DNA of 64,000 nt from Culturomica massiliensis (GTDB taxonomy: Bacteria > Bacteroidota > Bacteroidia > Bacteroidales > Marinifilaceae). The notes beneath the pieces are model-generated. The model was not told the DNA's origin. It did no database searches and saw nothing but the letters and a program-made list of their open reading frames with translations. The stretch's first letter is position 1. Each line of letters begins with the position of its first letter. The translations under genes and the position numbers were made by a program. The DNA lies in NCBI RefSeq assembly GCF_900091655.1, contig NZ_LT594621.1, positions 620,001 to 684,000 on the forward strand, read 5' to 3'. Below are positions 9,422 to 17,267 of the stretch, piece by piece.

Positions 9422-11128
9422 ATGCTTATTACGGGTGCTAAATTAAAGATCAACGGTTCGGAATACGATATTCTCCGGATGAATTATGGTTTCTATCGGA
9501 AAATAGATCGTAAGGGGCGTCCGGGCTCGGGGGTCCGCGGAGGGAGCCTTTGTGTACAGTTTGAATCGGGAAGAGATAATGCTGTTCTTCAGCAAATGTT
9601 ACTGGAAGATGTACCTCCTGTCAGGGGCTGCATCGAGGTGGTGACTGGGCAGGATGGTCAACGGATGAGGTACATCGAATTCGAAACGGCATATATTTGT
9701 TCGCAGGAGGAAAATATGTTTGCCGGTTCCGTATATCCTATGTTGACCACAGTGGTAATCAGTCCCGTCCGCCTTGACATTGACGGCAAGGTACGGCTTG
9801 ATCGTCGCTGGCCTGAAACTTATGGTTTCTGGTGGCAGGTGTATAGGCCGGAAAATATGAAATGCGCAAAAAAGGAAGTGACAGAGGAGAAAAAGCCTGT
9901 TACTGTTTTGGTGAGGAAAATCAAAGGGCCTGAAATGGCTTTGGTCGGTTCGGAAGCCGAATATGAGGTAACGGATTATAGCATCAGGGAAGTAAGTTCT
10001 CACAATAAGCTCCGGATCAAATGGGTGGTAGAGACCGGCGGTAAAAGATATGTACAAACCGGACAAGGGGAAAAAATTAGAATAACCATGGCAGAAGCAT
10101 GGGTGGGCAAAGAAATTACCGTGATGGCATATCTGAAAAAACCGGTAGAGAGTGTGAGTGTAAAAACCAGGGTAGAGAGATGGTTTTTGCCCCGCGTCCT
10201 GGTCCAGACCCGGACAAAAGAGGGATTCGGGACGAAGAGTGAGCGGTCGCAATTGGAATATGAGGACTGTGAAGGAAAAGGACTAACCCCCGTAAGTGCT
10301 CAGATCGCTGTCGATATGCACTATGGGGATGGAAAGACACATACCGGTCATTTCACGTTGGGGAGTATCAAAGATGCAAATGTTTTGCAAAATATTAACG
10401 AACTCAATCTACGGTACAATGATTCGGAATTGTTTAACTTATTCAGGGAGCTTATCCGCTACACGTCGATGGGTTCCCTCGAATCTCATAATTTAGAAAT
10501 GGTCGGCCATGTTCAAAAGCAAACCTATCAAAATCCTCAAATGCAGCATAAAGACCGAAGACTTACCGAGGCGGTATTCGGGCATGAGAGTACAATGAAA
10601 TTTGTTAAAACAATAACAGATGCATTTAAATATGCAATATCAGAAAGTGAAGGTAATCTCAATAAGGCTCATATACTGAAAGCTTTTGAAGATACAAGTT
10701 TTCCGAAACGTCCCTCTTTTTCCGGTAAAATGGATCGATTGAAAGGTTTGACCATAGCTCTTAATGATACATGGGGATTCAGGGTGACAATTACCCGATA
10801 TTCGTTAAATGCGGATACGAAAGAGTGTACTGCCGTCCTCAGGTATAGAATTTTCGATCATTTCGGATTGGATACAGACGATATCGAAAGTTACGGCACC
10901 AAGGAAAAAGTGATGAAAAAATCAGGCGGTCTCGGTACGATTGCCGATCATATGACGATGCCTCGCGACGAGAGGGGTAATCCGCTGATACAGCAAAGTG
11001 TGGCCAGGTCGGTAGCTGAAGAGATTGCCAACGGATTTTGTGCCTGGTTTATTTTACAACATTTGCGTGGTTATAAGCCTTTTGTGACGATTATGGAAAC
11101 AGAGGAAACTTTAACGTTTAGCATATGA
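9422..11128 (+). CDS. TssD (Hcp)-fused candidate T6SS effector with DUF3289-like C-terminus
   Basis: This is a 568-residue, three-part protein. Residues 1-135 match the Bacteroidetes type VI tube protein TssD (KLKINGSEYDILRMNYGF, then a GRPGSGVRGG turn). Residues about 160-250 form an Ig/PKD-like linker (IKWVVETGG, GKEITVMAYL). Residues about 295-568 resemble DUF3289: DTWGF at 449, DHFGLDTDD at 479 and GFCAWFILQH at 538. Fusion to a tube subunit suggests delivery of the C-terminal domain inside the T6SS tube. The toxic activity is unknown and inferred only from this plan and from the linked candidate immunity genes. No other T6SS gene is in the window. The stop overlaps the next start (ATGA). 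Confidence 0.8.
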   Translation: MLITGAKLKINGSEYDILRMNYGFYRKIDRKGRPGSGVRGGSLCVQFESGRDNAVLQQMLLEDVPPVRGCIEVVTGQDGQRMRYIEFETAYICSQEENMFAGSVYPMLTTVVISPVRLDIDGKVRLDRRWPETYGFWWQVYRPENMKCAKKEVTEEKKPVTVLVRKIKGPEMALVGSEAEYEVTDYSIREVSSHNKLRIKWVVETGGKRYVQTGQGEKIRITMAEAWVGKEITVMAYLKKPVESVSVKTRVERWFLPRVLVQTRTKEGFGTKSERSQLEYEDCEGKGLTPVSAQIAVDMHYGDGKTHTGHFTLGSIKDANVLQNINELNLRYNDSELFNLFRELIRYTSMGSLESHNLEMVGHVQKQTYQNPQMQHKDRRLTEAVFGHESTMKFVKTITDAFKYAISESEGNLNKAHILKAFEDTSFPKRPSFSGKMDRLKGLTIALNDTWGFRVTITRYSLNADTKECTAVLRYRIFDHFGLDTDDIESYGTKEKVMKKSGGLGTIADHMTMPRDERGNPLIQQSVARSVAEEIANGFCAWFILQHLRGYKPFVTIMETEETLTFSI

Positions 11129-11685
11129 AGAAAAATGTAATCCGGCTGTTGGCGTGCGTGTTGATCGGAGCACTGATCTGGTGGTTATATTCGGATGATT
11201 ACGATAGTGGTAAACCGACCGAATTTTATAAAATAGAAGAAAGTAAGACGGATAGGGTTTCTTACGAAATTTATGTTGTACATAATGCACCTTACGATAC
11301 TTTGGAGATAAAAAAAGTAATTGAGAAATTTAATTTGGAAACCTGGTCAATCGATTCGTTAAAAAAGTATGGTGGCGGAGGGCGTTTGTTTTATCGTGAA
11401 ACGAAATACATGACCCGTCATTTTAAGGAGGGTGCACCTTACGATCCTAAATACAGTTCGTGGGATAACACACAGGATTACAGAAATCATTTTAAGGATA
11501 TTTTAATGACGACATCGTATAGTATAAACCCTGCAGGTGATGGGGACTGTTATTATAGATACTGGTTGTATTGGAATTATTGGAACAATATTGACGCAAA
11601 GTATGATAATAAAGTCCATATTTTATTCCGTGATCTGGATTCCCTTTATCGCGCTAAGAAAAAGGAATATGGAATTGAGGAGTAG
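11125..11685 (+). CDS. Candidate immunity protein, copy 1 of 5
   Basis: This is a 186-residue protein with one N-terminal membrane segment (IRLLACVLIGALIWWLY) and a soluble remainder predicted to face the periplasm. I recognise no domain. The start codon overlaps the effector stop (ATGA), so translation is probably coupled. Such tight coupling to a toxin-like gene, and four further copies downstream, suggest immunity against the DUF3289-like domain; this is inference. The linker after PTEFY reads KIEESKTDRVSYEIYVVHNAP, shared almost exactly with copy 4. The end GDGDCYYRYW is shared with copy 5. Confidence 0.75.
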   Translation: MKKNVIRLLACVLIGALIWWLYSDDYDSGKPTEFYKIEESKTDRVSYEIYVVHNAPYDTLEIKKVIEKFNLETWSIDSLKKYGGGGRLFYRETKYMTRHFKEGAPYDPKYSSWDNTQDYRNHFKDILMTTSYSINPAGDGDCYYRYWLYWNYWNNIDAKYDNKVHILFRDLDSLYRAKKKEYGIEE

Positions 11686-11698
11686 TTTTAATATCTGT

Positions 11699-11760
11699 AT
11701 GGTTACAAATCTTTTGTGACGATTATGGAAACAGAGGAAACTTTAACGTTTAGCATATGA
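11699..11760 (+). repeat. Duplicated 3' tail of the effector gene (before copy 2)
   Basis: These 62 bp repeat the effector gene's last bases (11067-11128) with a few changes. They contain a mini-frame METEETLTFSI (ATG at 11725) whose stop overlaps the start of copy 2 by ATGA, exactly as the full effector overlaps copy 1. No effector sequence precedes it, so this is a tail carried along when the immunity gene was duplicated. Confidence 0.9.
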
Positions 11761-12323
11761 AGAAAAAGGTAATTTGGCTGTTGGGGGTTGTGTCGATCGG
11801 AGCAGTGATCTGGTGGTTATTTTCGGATGATTACGATAGTGGTAAACCGACAGAATTTTATATGATAGTTGATAATATGGATAGAATAAAGAAATCCGGA
11901 CATGAGATTTTTGTAGTGCATAATGCACCTTACGATACTTTAGAAATAAAAAAAGTCATTGAAAAATTTAACCTGGAAACATTGCCTGTAGATTCATTGA
12001 AAAAATATAGGGGATATGGTCGTATTTTTTATCGTGAAACGAAATACATGACTCGTCATTTTAAGGAGGGTGATCCTTATGATCCGGAATACAGTTCGTG
12101 GGATAATACTCAGGATTTCAGAAATCACTTTAAGGATATTTTAATGACGACATCGTATAGTATAAACCCTACCGGCAATGGGAAATGTTATTATTACTAT
12201 TGGCTTTATTGGAATTATTGGAACAATATTGACGCAAAGTATGATAATAAAGTTAAAATTGTATTTTACAATCTGGATTCCCTTTATTGCGCTAAGAAAA
12301 AGGAATATGGAATTGAGGAGTAG
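11757..12323 (+). CDS. Candidate immunity protein, copy 2 of 5
   Basis: This is a 188-residue paralogue of the gene at 11125 with the same membrane anchor (VIWLLGVVSIGAVIWWLF). It is the most divergent copy in the middle: the segment after PTEFY is MIVDNMDRIKKSGHEIF and the later stretch is ETLPVDSLKKYRGYGRIFY where other copies have ETWSIDSLKKYGGGGRLFY. Its C-terminal part (GNGKCYYYYW) matches copies 3 and 4. The start is coupled to the duplicated effector tail. The divergence may mean altered specificity, but this is untested. Confidence 0.72.
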   Translation: MKKKVIWLLGVVSIGAVIWWLFSDDYDSGKPTEFYMIVDNMDRIKKSGHEIFVVHNAPYDTLEIKKVIEKFNLETLPVDSLKKYRGYGRIFYRETKYMTRHFKEGDPYDPEYSSWDNTQDFRNHFKDILMTTSYSINPTGNGKCYYYYWLYWNYWNNIDAKYDNKVKIVFYNLDSLYCAKKKEYGIEE

Positions 12324-12336
12324 TTTTAATGTCTGT

Positions 12337-12398
12337 GTGGTTATAAACCTTTTGTGACGACTATGGAAACAGAGGAAACTTTAACGTTTAGCATATGA
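12337..12398 (+). repeat. Duplicated 3' tail of the effector gene (before copy 3)
   Basis: This is the second relic of the effector 3' end, 62 bp, again ending in the mini-frame METEETLTFSI and the ATGA overlap with copy 3. It begins at the same GTGGTTATAA boundary as the others, so all copies share one junction. Confidence 0.9.
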
Positions 12399-12931
12399 AG
12401 AAAAATGTAATTTGGCTGTTAGGGATTGTGTCGATCGGAGCAGTGATCTGGTGGTTATTTTCGGATGATTACGATAGAGGTAAACCGACAGAATTTTATG
12501 AAATAGAAGACGGGATTTTTGTAGTGCATAATGCACCTTATGATACTTTAGAAATAAAAAAAGTAATTGAGAAATTTAATTTGGAAACCTGGTCAATCGA
12601 TTCGTTAAAAAAATATGGTGGCGGAGGGCGTTTGTTTTATCGTGAAACGAAATACATGACTCGTCATTTTAAGGAGGGTGATCCTTATGATCCGGAATAT
12701 AGTTCGTGGGATAATACTCAGGATTTCAGAAATCACTTTAAGGATATTTTAATGACGACATCGTATAGTATAAACCCTGCCGGCAATGGGAAATGTTATT
12801 ATTACTATTGGCTTTATTGGAATTATTGGAACAATATTGACGCAAAGTATGATAATAAAGTTAAGATTGTATTTTACAATCTGGATTCTCTTTATCGCGC
12901 TAAGAAAAAGGAATATGGAATTGAGGAGTAG
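12395..12931 (+). CDS. Candidate immunity protein, copy 3 of 5
   Basis: This is a 178-residue paralogue. It has a deletion relative to copies 1, 2 and 4 in the linker after PTEFY (EIEDGIFVVHNAP), shared with copy 5. The membrane anchor and the SYSINPAGNGKCYYYYWLYW block are intact, and no frameshift is present. It follows its own effector-tail relic with an ATGA start. Confidence 0.72.
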   Translation: MKKNVIWLLGIVSIGAVIWWLFSDDYDRGKPTEFYEIEDGIFVVHNAPYDTLEIKKVIEKFNLETWSIDSLKKYGGGGRLFYRETKYMTRHFKEGDPYDPEYSSWDNTQDFRNHFKDILMTTSYSINPAGNGKCYYYYWLYWNYWNNIDAKYDNKVKIVFYNLDSLYRAKKKEYGIEE

Positions 12932-12944
12932 TTTTAATGTCTGC

Positions 12945-13006
12945 GTGGTTATAAGCCTTTTGTGACGATTATGGAAACAGAGGAAACTTTAACGTTTAGC
13001 ATATGA
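12945..13006 (+). repeat. Duplicated 3' tail of the effector gene (before copy 4)
   Basis: This is the third relic, 62 bp, nearly identical to 11067-11128, with the mini-frame METEETLTFSI ending in the ATGA start of copy 4. An in-frame TAA just upstream shows that it is no longer part of a longer effector frame. Confidence 0.9.
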
Positions 13007-13563
13007 AGAAAAATGTAATTTGGCTGTTGGGGATTGTGTCGATCGGAGCAGTGATCTGGTGGTTATTTTCGGATGATTACGATAGTGGTAAACCGACAGA
13101 ATTTTATAAAATAGAAGAAAATAAGACAGATAGAGTTTCTTACGAAATTTATGTTGTACATAATGCACCTTACGATACTTTGGAGATAAAAAAAGTAATT
13201 GAGAAATTTAATCTGGAAACCTGGTCAATCGATTCGTTAAAAAAATATGGTGGTGGAGGGCGTTTGTTTTATCGTGAAACGAAATACATGACCCGCCATT
13301 TTAAAGAGGGTGTTCCCTACGATCCTGAATATAGTTCGTGGGATAACACCCAGGATTATAGAAATCACGACGATGATATTTTAATGACAACTGGCTATTC
13401 AATAAATCCAGCAGGCAATGGGAAATGTTATTATTACTATTGGCTTTATTGGAATTATGGAAAAAACATCAGTGCGATGTATGATAACAGAATGCGAATT
13501 ATATTTTACAATCTGGATTCCCTTTATTGCGCTAAGAAAAAGGAATATGGAATTGAGAATTAG
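13003..13563 (+). CDS. Candidate immunity protein, copy 4 of 5
   Basis: This is a 186-residue paralogue. The N-terminal half matches copy 1 (KIEENKTDRVSYEIYVVHNAP). The C-terminal half is the most changed of the set: NHDDDILMTTGYSINP replaces NHFKDILMTTSYSINP, and NYGKNISAMYDNRMRIIFYN replaces NYWNNIDAKYDNKVKIVFYN. The frame is intact. Changes cluster in one region, which could be a toxin-contact face if the immunity role is right. Confidence 0.72.
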   Translation: MKKNVIWLLGIVSIGAVIWWLFSDDYDSGKPTEFYKIEENKTDRVSYEIYVVHNAPYDTLEIKKVIEKFNLETWSIDSLKKYGGGGRLFYRETKYMTRHFKEGVPYDPEYSSWDNTQDYRNHDDDILMTTGYSINPAGNGKCYYYYWLYWNYGKNISAMYDNRMRIIFYNLDSLYCAKKKEYGIEN

Positions 13564-13576
13564 TTTTAATGTCTGA

Positions 13577-13638
13577 GTGGTTATAAGCCTTTTGTGACGA
13601 TTATGGAAACAGAGGAAACTTTAACGTTTAGCATATGA
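13577..13638 (+). repeat. Duplicated 3' tail of the effector gene (before copy 5)
   Basis: This is the fourth relic of 62 bp with the same boundaries, mini-frame and ATGA overlap as the other three. Confidence 0.9.
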
Positions 13639-14171
13639 AGAAAAAGGTTATTTGGCTGTTGGGGGTTGTGTCGATCGGAGCAGTGATCTGGTGGTTATTT
13701 TCGGATGATTACGATAGAGGTAAACCGACAGAATTTTATGAAATAGAAGACGGGATTTTTGTAGTGCATAATGCACCTTATGATACTTTAGAAATAAAAA
13801 AAGTAATTGAGAAATTTAATCTGGAAACCTGGTCAATCGATTCGTTAAAAAAATATGGTGGCGGAGGGCGTTTGTTTTATCGTGAAACGAAATACATGAC
13901 CCGCCATTTTAAGGAGGGTGATCCTTATGATCCGGAATACAGTTCGTGGGATAACACCCAGGACTATAGAAATCATTTTAAGGATATTTTAATGACGACA
14001 TCGTATAGTATAAACCCTGTAGGTGATGGGGATTGTTATTATAGATACTGGTTGTATTGGAATTATTGGAACAATATTGACGCAAAGTATGATAATGAAG
14101 TTGAGATTGTATTTTATAATCTGGATTCCCTTTATTGCGCTAAGAAAAAGGAATATGGAATTGAGGACTAG
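13635..14171 (+). CDS. Candidate immunity protein, copy 5 of 5
   Basis: This is a 178-residue paralogue. It shares the short linker EIEDGIFVVHNAP with copy 3 and the GDGDCYYRYW block with copy 1, so it looks like a recombinant of the two types. The N-terminal anchor is VIWLLGVVSIGAVIWWLF, as in copy 2. It is the last full copy; 14191-14212 downstream (TGATGGTTATAAATCATGAC) resembles the beginning of another tail relic, so a sixth unit may have been lost. Confidence 0.72.
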   Translation: MKKKVIWLLGVVSIGAVIWWLFSDDYDRGKPTEFYEIEDGIFVVHNAPYDTLEIKKVIEKFNLETWSIDSLKKYGGGGRLFYRETKYMTRHFKEGDPYDPEYSSWDNTQDYRNHFKDILMTTSYSINPVGDGDCYYRYWLYWNYWNNIDAKYDNEVEIVFYNLDSLYCAKKKEYGIED

Positions 14172-14318
14172 TTTTGTTAAAATATAATTGTGATGGTTAT
14201 AAATCATGACTATTTTATTCGCTTTTGATAGAAGGCAGAGGATAATGCAGATAAGGAGAAAGATATTAAGGAATGGAACTTTTTGGGTGGTTATTGTTTA
14301 AAAATGAAAGAATTTTAT

Positions 14319-14326
14319 TACATTTG
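14319..14326 (+). promoter_or_regulatory. Candidate promoter of the cupin gene
   Basis: TACATTTG matches TAnnTTTG exactly, 21 bp before the ATG at 14347. TTG at 14294-14296 could be the -33 element, with a 22-bp spacer. It separates the cupin gene from the effector/immunity operon. Confidence 0.55.
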
Positions 14327-14346
14327 CGTTATAATTTATTATTTAT

Positions 14347-14673
14347 ATGGATTTAGAGATCAAAAATATATTCCAGGGCATTGCTTTGGTCGGGGAAGAA
14401 GAGCAATTTGATTTATTGATAAAAGGAAAACATTACCGCATAGACCGGATTGTTTCTTCGGGGCATAGTTCGCCCCAGGGGTTTTGGTATGATCAGGAAG
14501 ACGACGAGTGGATTATGCTGATTCAGGGGAAGGCTGTGCTGGAAATTGAGGACAAGCTGGTAGAATTGAAAGCGGGAGATTATTTATTTTTACCGAAAAA
14601 TTGCAGACACAGGGTGGAAAAAACGAGTGTAGACCCGGCATGTGTATGGCTTTGTTTTTTCGCTATTGAATAA
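14347..14673 (+). CDS. Small cupin-domain protein
   Basis: This 108-residue single-domain cupin has QEDDEWIMLIQGKAVLEIEDK as first cupin motif and LKAGDYLFLPKNCRHRVEKTS as second, with a histidine pair in the second. It probably binds a metal and a small ligand in the cytoplasm; no reaction can be named. Its own promoter candidate precedes it, and the gene at 14682 follows at 8 bp and is probably co-transcribed. Confidence 0.8.
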   Translation: MDLEIKNIFQGIALVGEEEQFDLLIKGKHYRIDRIVSSGHSSPQGFWYDQEDDEWIMLIQGKAVLEIEDKLVELKAGDYLFLPKNCRHRVEKTSVDPACVWLCFFAIE

Positions 14674-14681
14674 GAGGTGAG

Positions 14682-14936
14682 ATGAAAAAGAAGATGAAAA
14701 TTACTACGGAGGATTATATCCGGATGAACCGGAAGATCAGCCGGGAAGAAGAGATTGCCCGGCATGGGCATCCGATTGGTTTTAAGCGGGTGTTTAAATC
14801 CCGGAAAGTATATGACCGTAAAAGGAGTAAGGCAGATCTGAATAAGGATTTGCCTTATTTTTTTGAAAATATATTGAATGGGTGTTTATCGGTTTTTCTT
14901 CCGGACGATATAGGGGGGAAAGGAATAAAGGCTTAA
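14682..14936 (+). CDS. Small hypothetical protein
   Basis: This is an 84-residue basic protein that I do not recognise. It starts MKKKMKITTEDYIRMNRKISREEE, which looks helical and charged, and has no signal peptide or membrane segment. It follows the cupin gene by 8 bp with a GAGGTGAGATG ribosome-binding region, which supports the frame. It ends 28 bp before the transporter gene. Confidence 0.6.
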   Translation: MKKKMKITTEDYIRMNRKISREEEIARHGHPIGFKRVFKSRKVYDRKRSKADLNKDLPYFFENILNGCLSVFLPDDIGGKGIKA

Positions 14937-14964
14937 TTTTGTAGAAACTGAAAAAACAGAAGAT

Positions 14965-16119
14965 ATGTGGAAACTAATTTTTAAGAGTACGATATTCAAA
15001 CTTTTACTGGCAGTTGCCATCGGTATTGTAGCCGGCTTTTTCGTAAATGAAGGTTTTATGAATGTAGTGGTGACTGTAAAATATATTCTGGGGCAATTGA
15101 TCTTTTTTATGGTGCCTTTGATTATTCTCGGTTTTATATCTTCTTCGATTGCCCGGATGAAGGGTAATGCTTCCCGTATGTTGGGCAGTGCATTGGGGTT
15201 GGCTTATTTTTCTTCTGTAGGAGCTGCTTTTTTTGCCCTGGTGCTCGGGTATTGGCTGATTCCTCTTTTGTCTGTGGAGCCCGCTACCGAAGGGTTGAAG
15301 GAGATTCCGCCGCTGGTGTTCCGGCTGGATATACCTCCTGTTATGAGCGTTATGAGTGCTTTGGTACTTTCGATTATGATCGGTTTGGCTACGGTGTGGA
15401 CAAAATCGGAAGTTTTCGGCAATATACTCGATAATTTTCAGAAGATGGTGTTGTTGCTGATTAACCGTATTCTCATTCCGGTGCTCCCGTTTTTTATTGC
15501 GGCAAACTTTTGTGCCTTGAGTTATGAAGGCTCGATTACGCGGCAACTGCCTGTTTTTATCGGGGTCATGGGTATTGTATTGGTCGCTCATTTTATCTGG
15601 CTGACGTTTCTGTATCTTTCGGCCGGACTTGTCAGCCGTAAGAATCCCTGGCTGGTGTTGAAATATTATGGTCCGGCCTACCTGACGGCTGTCGGGACGA
15701 TGTCGTCGGCGGCAACATTGGCTGTGGCCTTGAAATGTGCCAAGAAAAGTCCGGTTTTAAAAGATGAGGTGGTAGATTTTGCCGTTCCTCTGTTTTCCAA
15801 TATTCACCTTTGCGGTTCTATTCTGACAGAGGTTTTTTTTGTCATGACGGTGTCTTTGATGTTATACGGTACTTTACCTGCCGTTTCCGTGATGGTTTTG
15901 TTTATTTTATTGCTCGGAATTTTTGCTATCGGTGCTCCGGGTGTGCCCGGAGGGACTGTTATTGCTTCTCTGGGTATCGTTGTTTCGATTTTGGGATTCG
16001 ACGAGGCGGGTACTGCCTTGCTGCTGACCATATTCGCTTTGCAGGACAGTTTCGGCACGGCATGTAATATTACCGGTGACGGTGCTTTGACTTTGATCCT
16101 GACTAAAATCGACAAGTAA
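14965..16119 (+). CDS. Dicarboxylate/amino acid:cation symporter (DAACS family)
   Basis: This is a 384-residue inner-membrane carrier of the SLC1/GltP-DctA type, taking up dicarboxylates or acidic amino acids with Na+ or H+. Hydrophobic segments run through the protein. Family marks are the serine-rich TAVGTMSSAATLAVAL hairpin, the GAPGVPGGTVIAS loop and the substrate-binding D-N region in QDSFGTACNITGDGAL. The length is slightly short for the family but both re-entrant loops are present. The substrate is not defined. Confidence 0.9.
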   Translation: MWKLIFKSTIFKLLLAVAIGIVAGFFVNEGFMNVVVTVKYILGQLIFFMVPLIILGFISSSIARMKGNASRMLGSALGLAYFSSVGAAFFALVLGYWLIPLLSVEPATEGLKEIPPLVFRLDIPPVMSVMSALVLSIMIGLATVWTKSEVFGNILDNFQKMVLLLINRILIPVLPFFIAANFCALSYEGSITRQLPVFIGVMGIVLVAHFIWLTFLYLSAGLVSRKNPWLVLKYYGPAYLTAVGTMSSAATLAVALKCAKKSPVLKDEVVDFAVPLFSNIHLCGSILTEVFFVMTVSLMLYGTLPAVSVMVLFILLLGIFAIGAPGVPGGTVIASLGIVVSILGFDEAGTALLLTIFALQDSFGTACNITGDGALTLILTKIDK

Positions 16120-16152
16120 GACGCTGATTTCGGATACCGACGGGGGACGGTT

Positions 16153-16168
16153 TGGCATTGTTTTTGCA
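16153..16168 (+). promoter_or_regulatory. Sigma-54-type -24/-12 promoter
   Basis: TTGGCATTGTTTTTGCA has the GG of the -24 element (16154-16155) and the GC of the -12 element (16166-16167) exactly 10 bases apart, as sigma-54 requires. It precedes the PCMD-like gene at 16264 by about 85 bases of leader. The fit is by consensus only. Confidence 0.5.
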
Positions 16169-16263
16169 TATATAAAGCATTTTTAATAAAATTATGTGCA
16201 TGGGTTTTATTTTGGAAACCTATACTTATTAGTTTTCGTTCTATAGAGAAAAATGCTTGAGAG

Positions 16264-17229
16264 ATGAAATGCTTATTGAACATGCGGTCGGTTGTCCGGT
16301 GCTTTTTGCTGTTTTATGTCGTACCGGTGTATGCCCAGAAGGAAAGAGTGGAGTTAATCGGATATGGAGATATGGATAAATGGATGGTACGGAAGGTCGA
16401 GGAGTCTTTTGTGATAGGGGGAAATACCAAATATTTGTATGAGATTGCCAGTGGGGATACTTTACTGCATAATACGCCTTATAAAAATACGGATTCGCCC
16501 TGGGCGACTTCTTCGGTAATGGCCAAGGTAAGCGGAGTGGTAAAGACAAGTCTTACGGTTTTTCCGGAAAAGCGGGGAGACGGTTATTGTGCCCGTTTGG
16601 AAACCCGGATGGAGACTTGCAAGGTGTTGGGATTGTTTAATATACGGGTTGTGGCGAGTGGTACGGTATTTTTAGGACAAATGGTGGAACCCATTACGGA
16701 TACTAAAAATCCGCAGAGTAAGCTGATATCGGGTATTCCTTTTACGGGACGGCCGATAGCCCTGATGTACGATTATAAGGTCATAACGGGAGGACTGCGC
16801 ACCTATGCTTCCGGTTTCGGAAAACCTGAGCCTCGGAAGGACAGGGATATGGCCGAAACTTCCATGTTGTTGCAGCATCGTTGGGAAGATGCCGCCGGAA
16901 ATGTTTATGCCCGCCGGGTGGCTACGGCCTGGAAGCATTACGAGCAATCGGAAACCGATTGGCAAACCGATTATCGTCTGCCGGTGTATTACGGTGATAT
17001 TACTTCCGAGCCCTATTATGAAAATTATATGGGGTTGATAAACGGAGAGCATGCTTATTATACCCGTAACAGCAAGGGAAAGATTGTGCCGATTCAGGAA
17101 ATAGGCTGGGGAAGTCCGGATGAAGAGATTACTCATATCGTGCTGCAATTTTCGTCCAGTAACGGCGGTCCTTATATCGGAAGTCTGGACAGTAAGTTTT
17201 GGGTCGATAATGTCAGATTGGTGTATTGA
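16264..17229 (+). CDS. Secreted PCMD-like (putative carbohydrate metabolism domain) protein
   Basis: This is a 321-residue protein with a signal peptide (VVRCFLLFYVVPVYAQ) and no lipobox. The rest resembles the PCMD family of Bacteroidetes surface or periplasmic proteins, ending in a beta-rich fold with SKFWVDNVRLVY, the usual DNV(R/K)L terminus. Its molecular role is unknown; the domain name rests on genomic links to carbohydrate loci, which are not present here. A sigma-54-like promoter lies upstream. Confidence 0.65.
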   Translation: MKCLLNMRSVVRCFLLFYVVPVYAQKERVELIGYGDMDKWMVRKVEESFVIGGNTKYLYEIASGDTLLHNTPYKNTDSPWATSSVMAKVSGVVKTSLTVFPEKRGDGYCARLETRMETCKVLGLFNIRVVASGTVFLGQMVEPITDTKNPQSKLISGIPFTGRPIALMYDYKVITGGLRTYASGFGKPEPRKDRDMAETSMLLQHRWEDAAGNVYARRVATAWKHYEQSETDWQTDYRLPVYYGDITSEPYYENYMGLINGEHAYYTRNSKGKIVPIQEIGWGSPDEEITHIVLQFSSSNGGPYIGSLDSKFWVDNVRLVY

Positions 17230-17267
17230 TTTTTCGGTATTTTTGCTTTGAATTTTGAGTATTGGGT

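Noticed and set aside
11125..14171. The five repeated proteins as ordinary lipoproteins or pilins
   Set aside because: There is no lipobox cysteine after the hydrophobic segment and no fimbrillin-like C-terminal strand; a membrane anchor with a periplasmic domain fits better.
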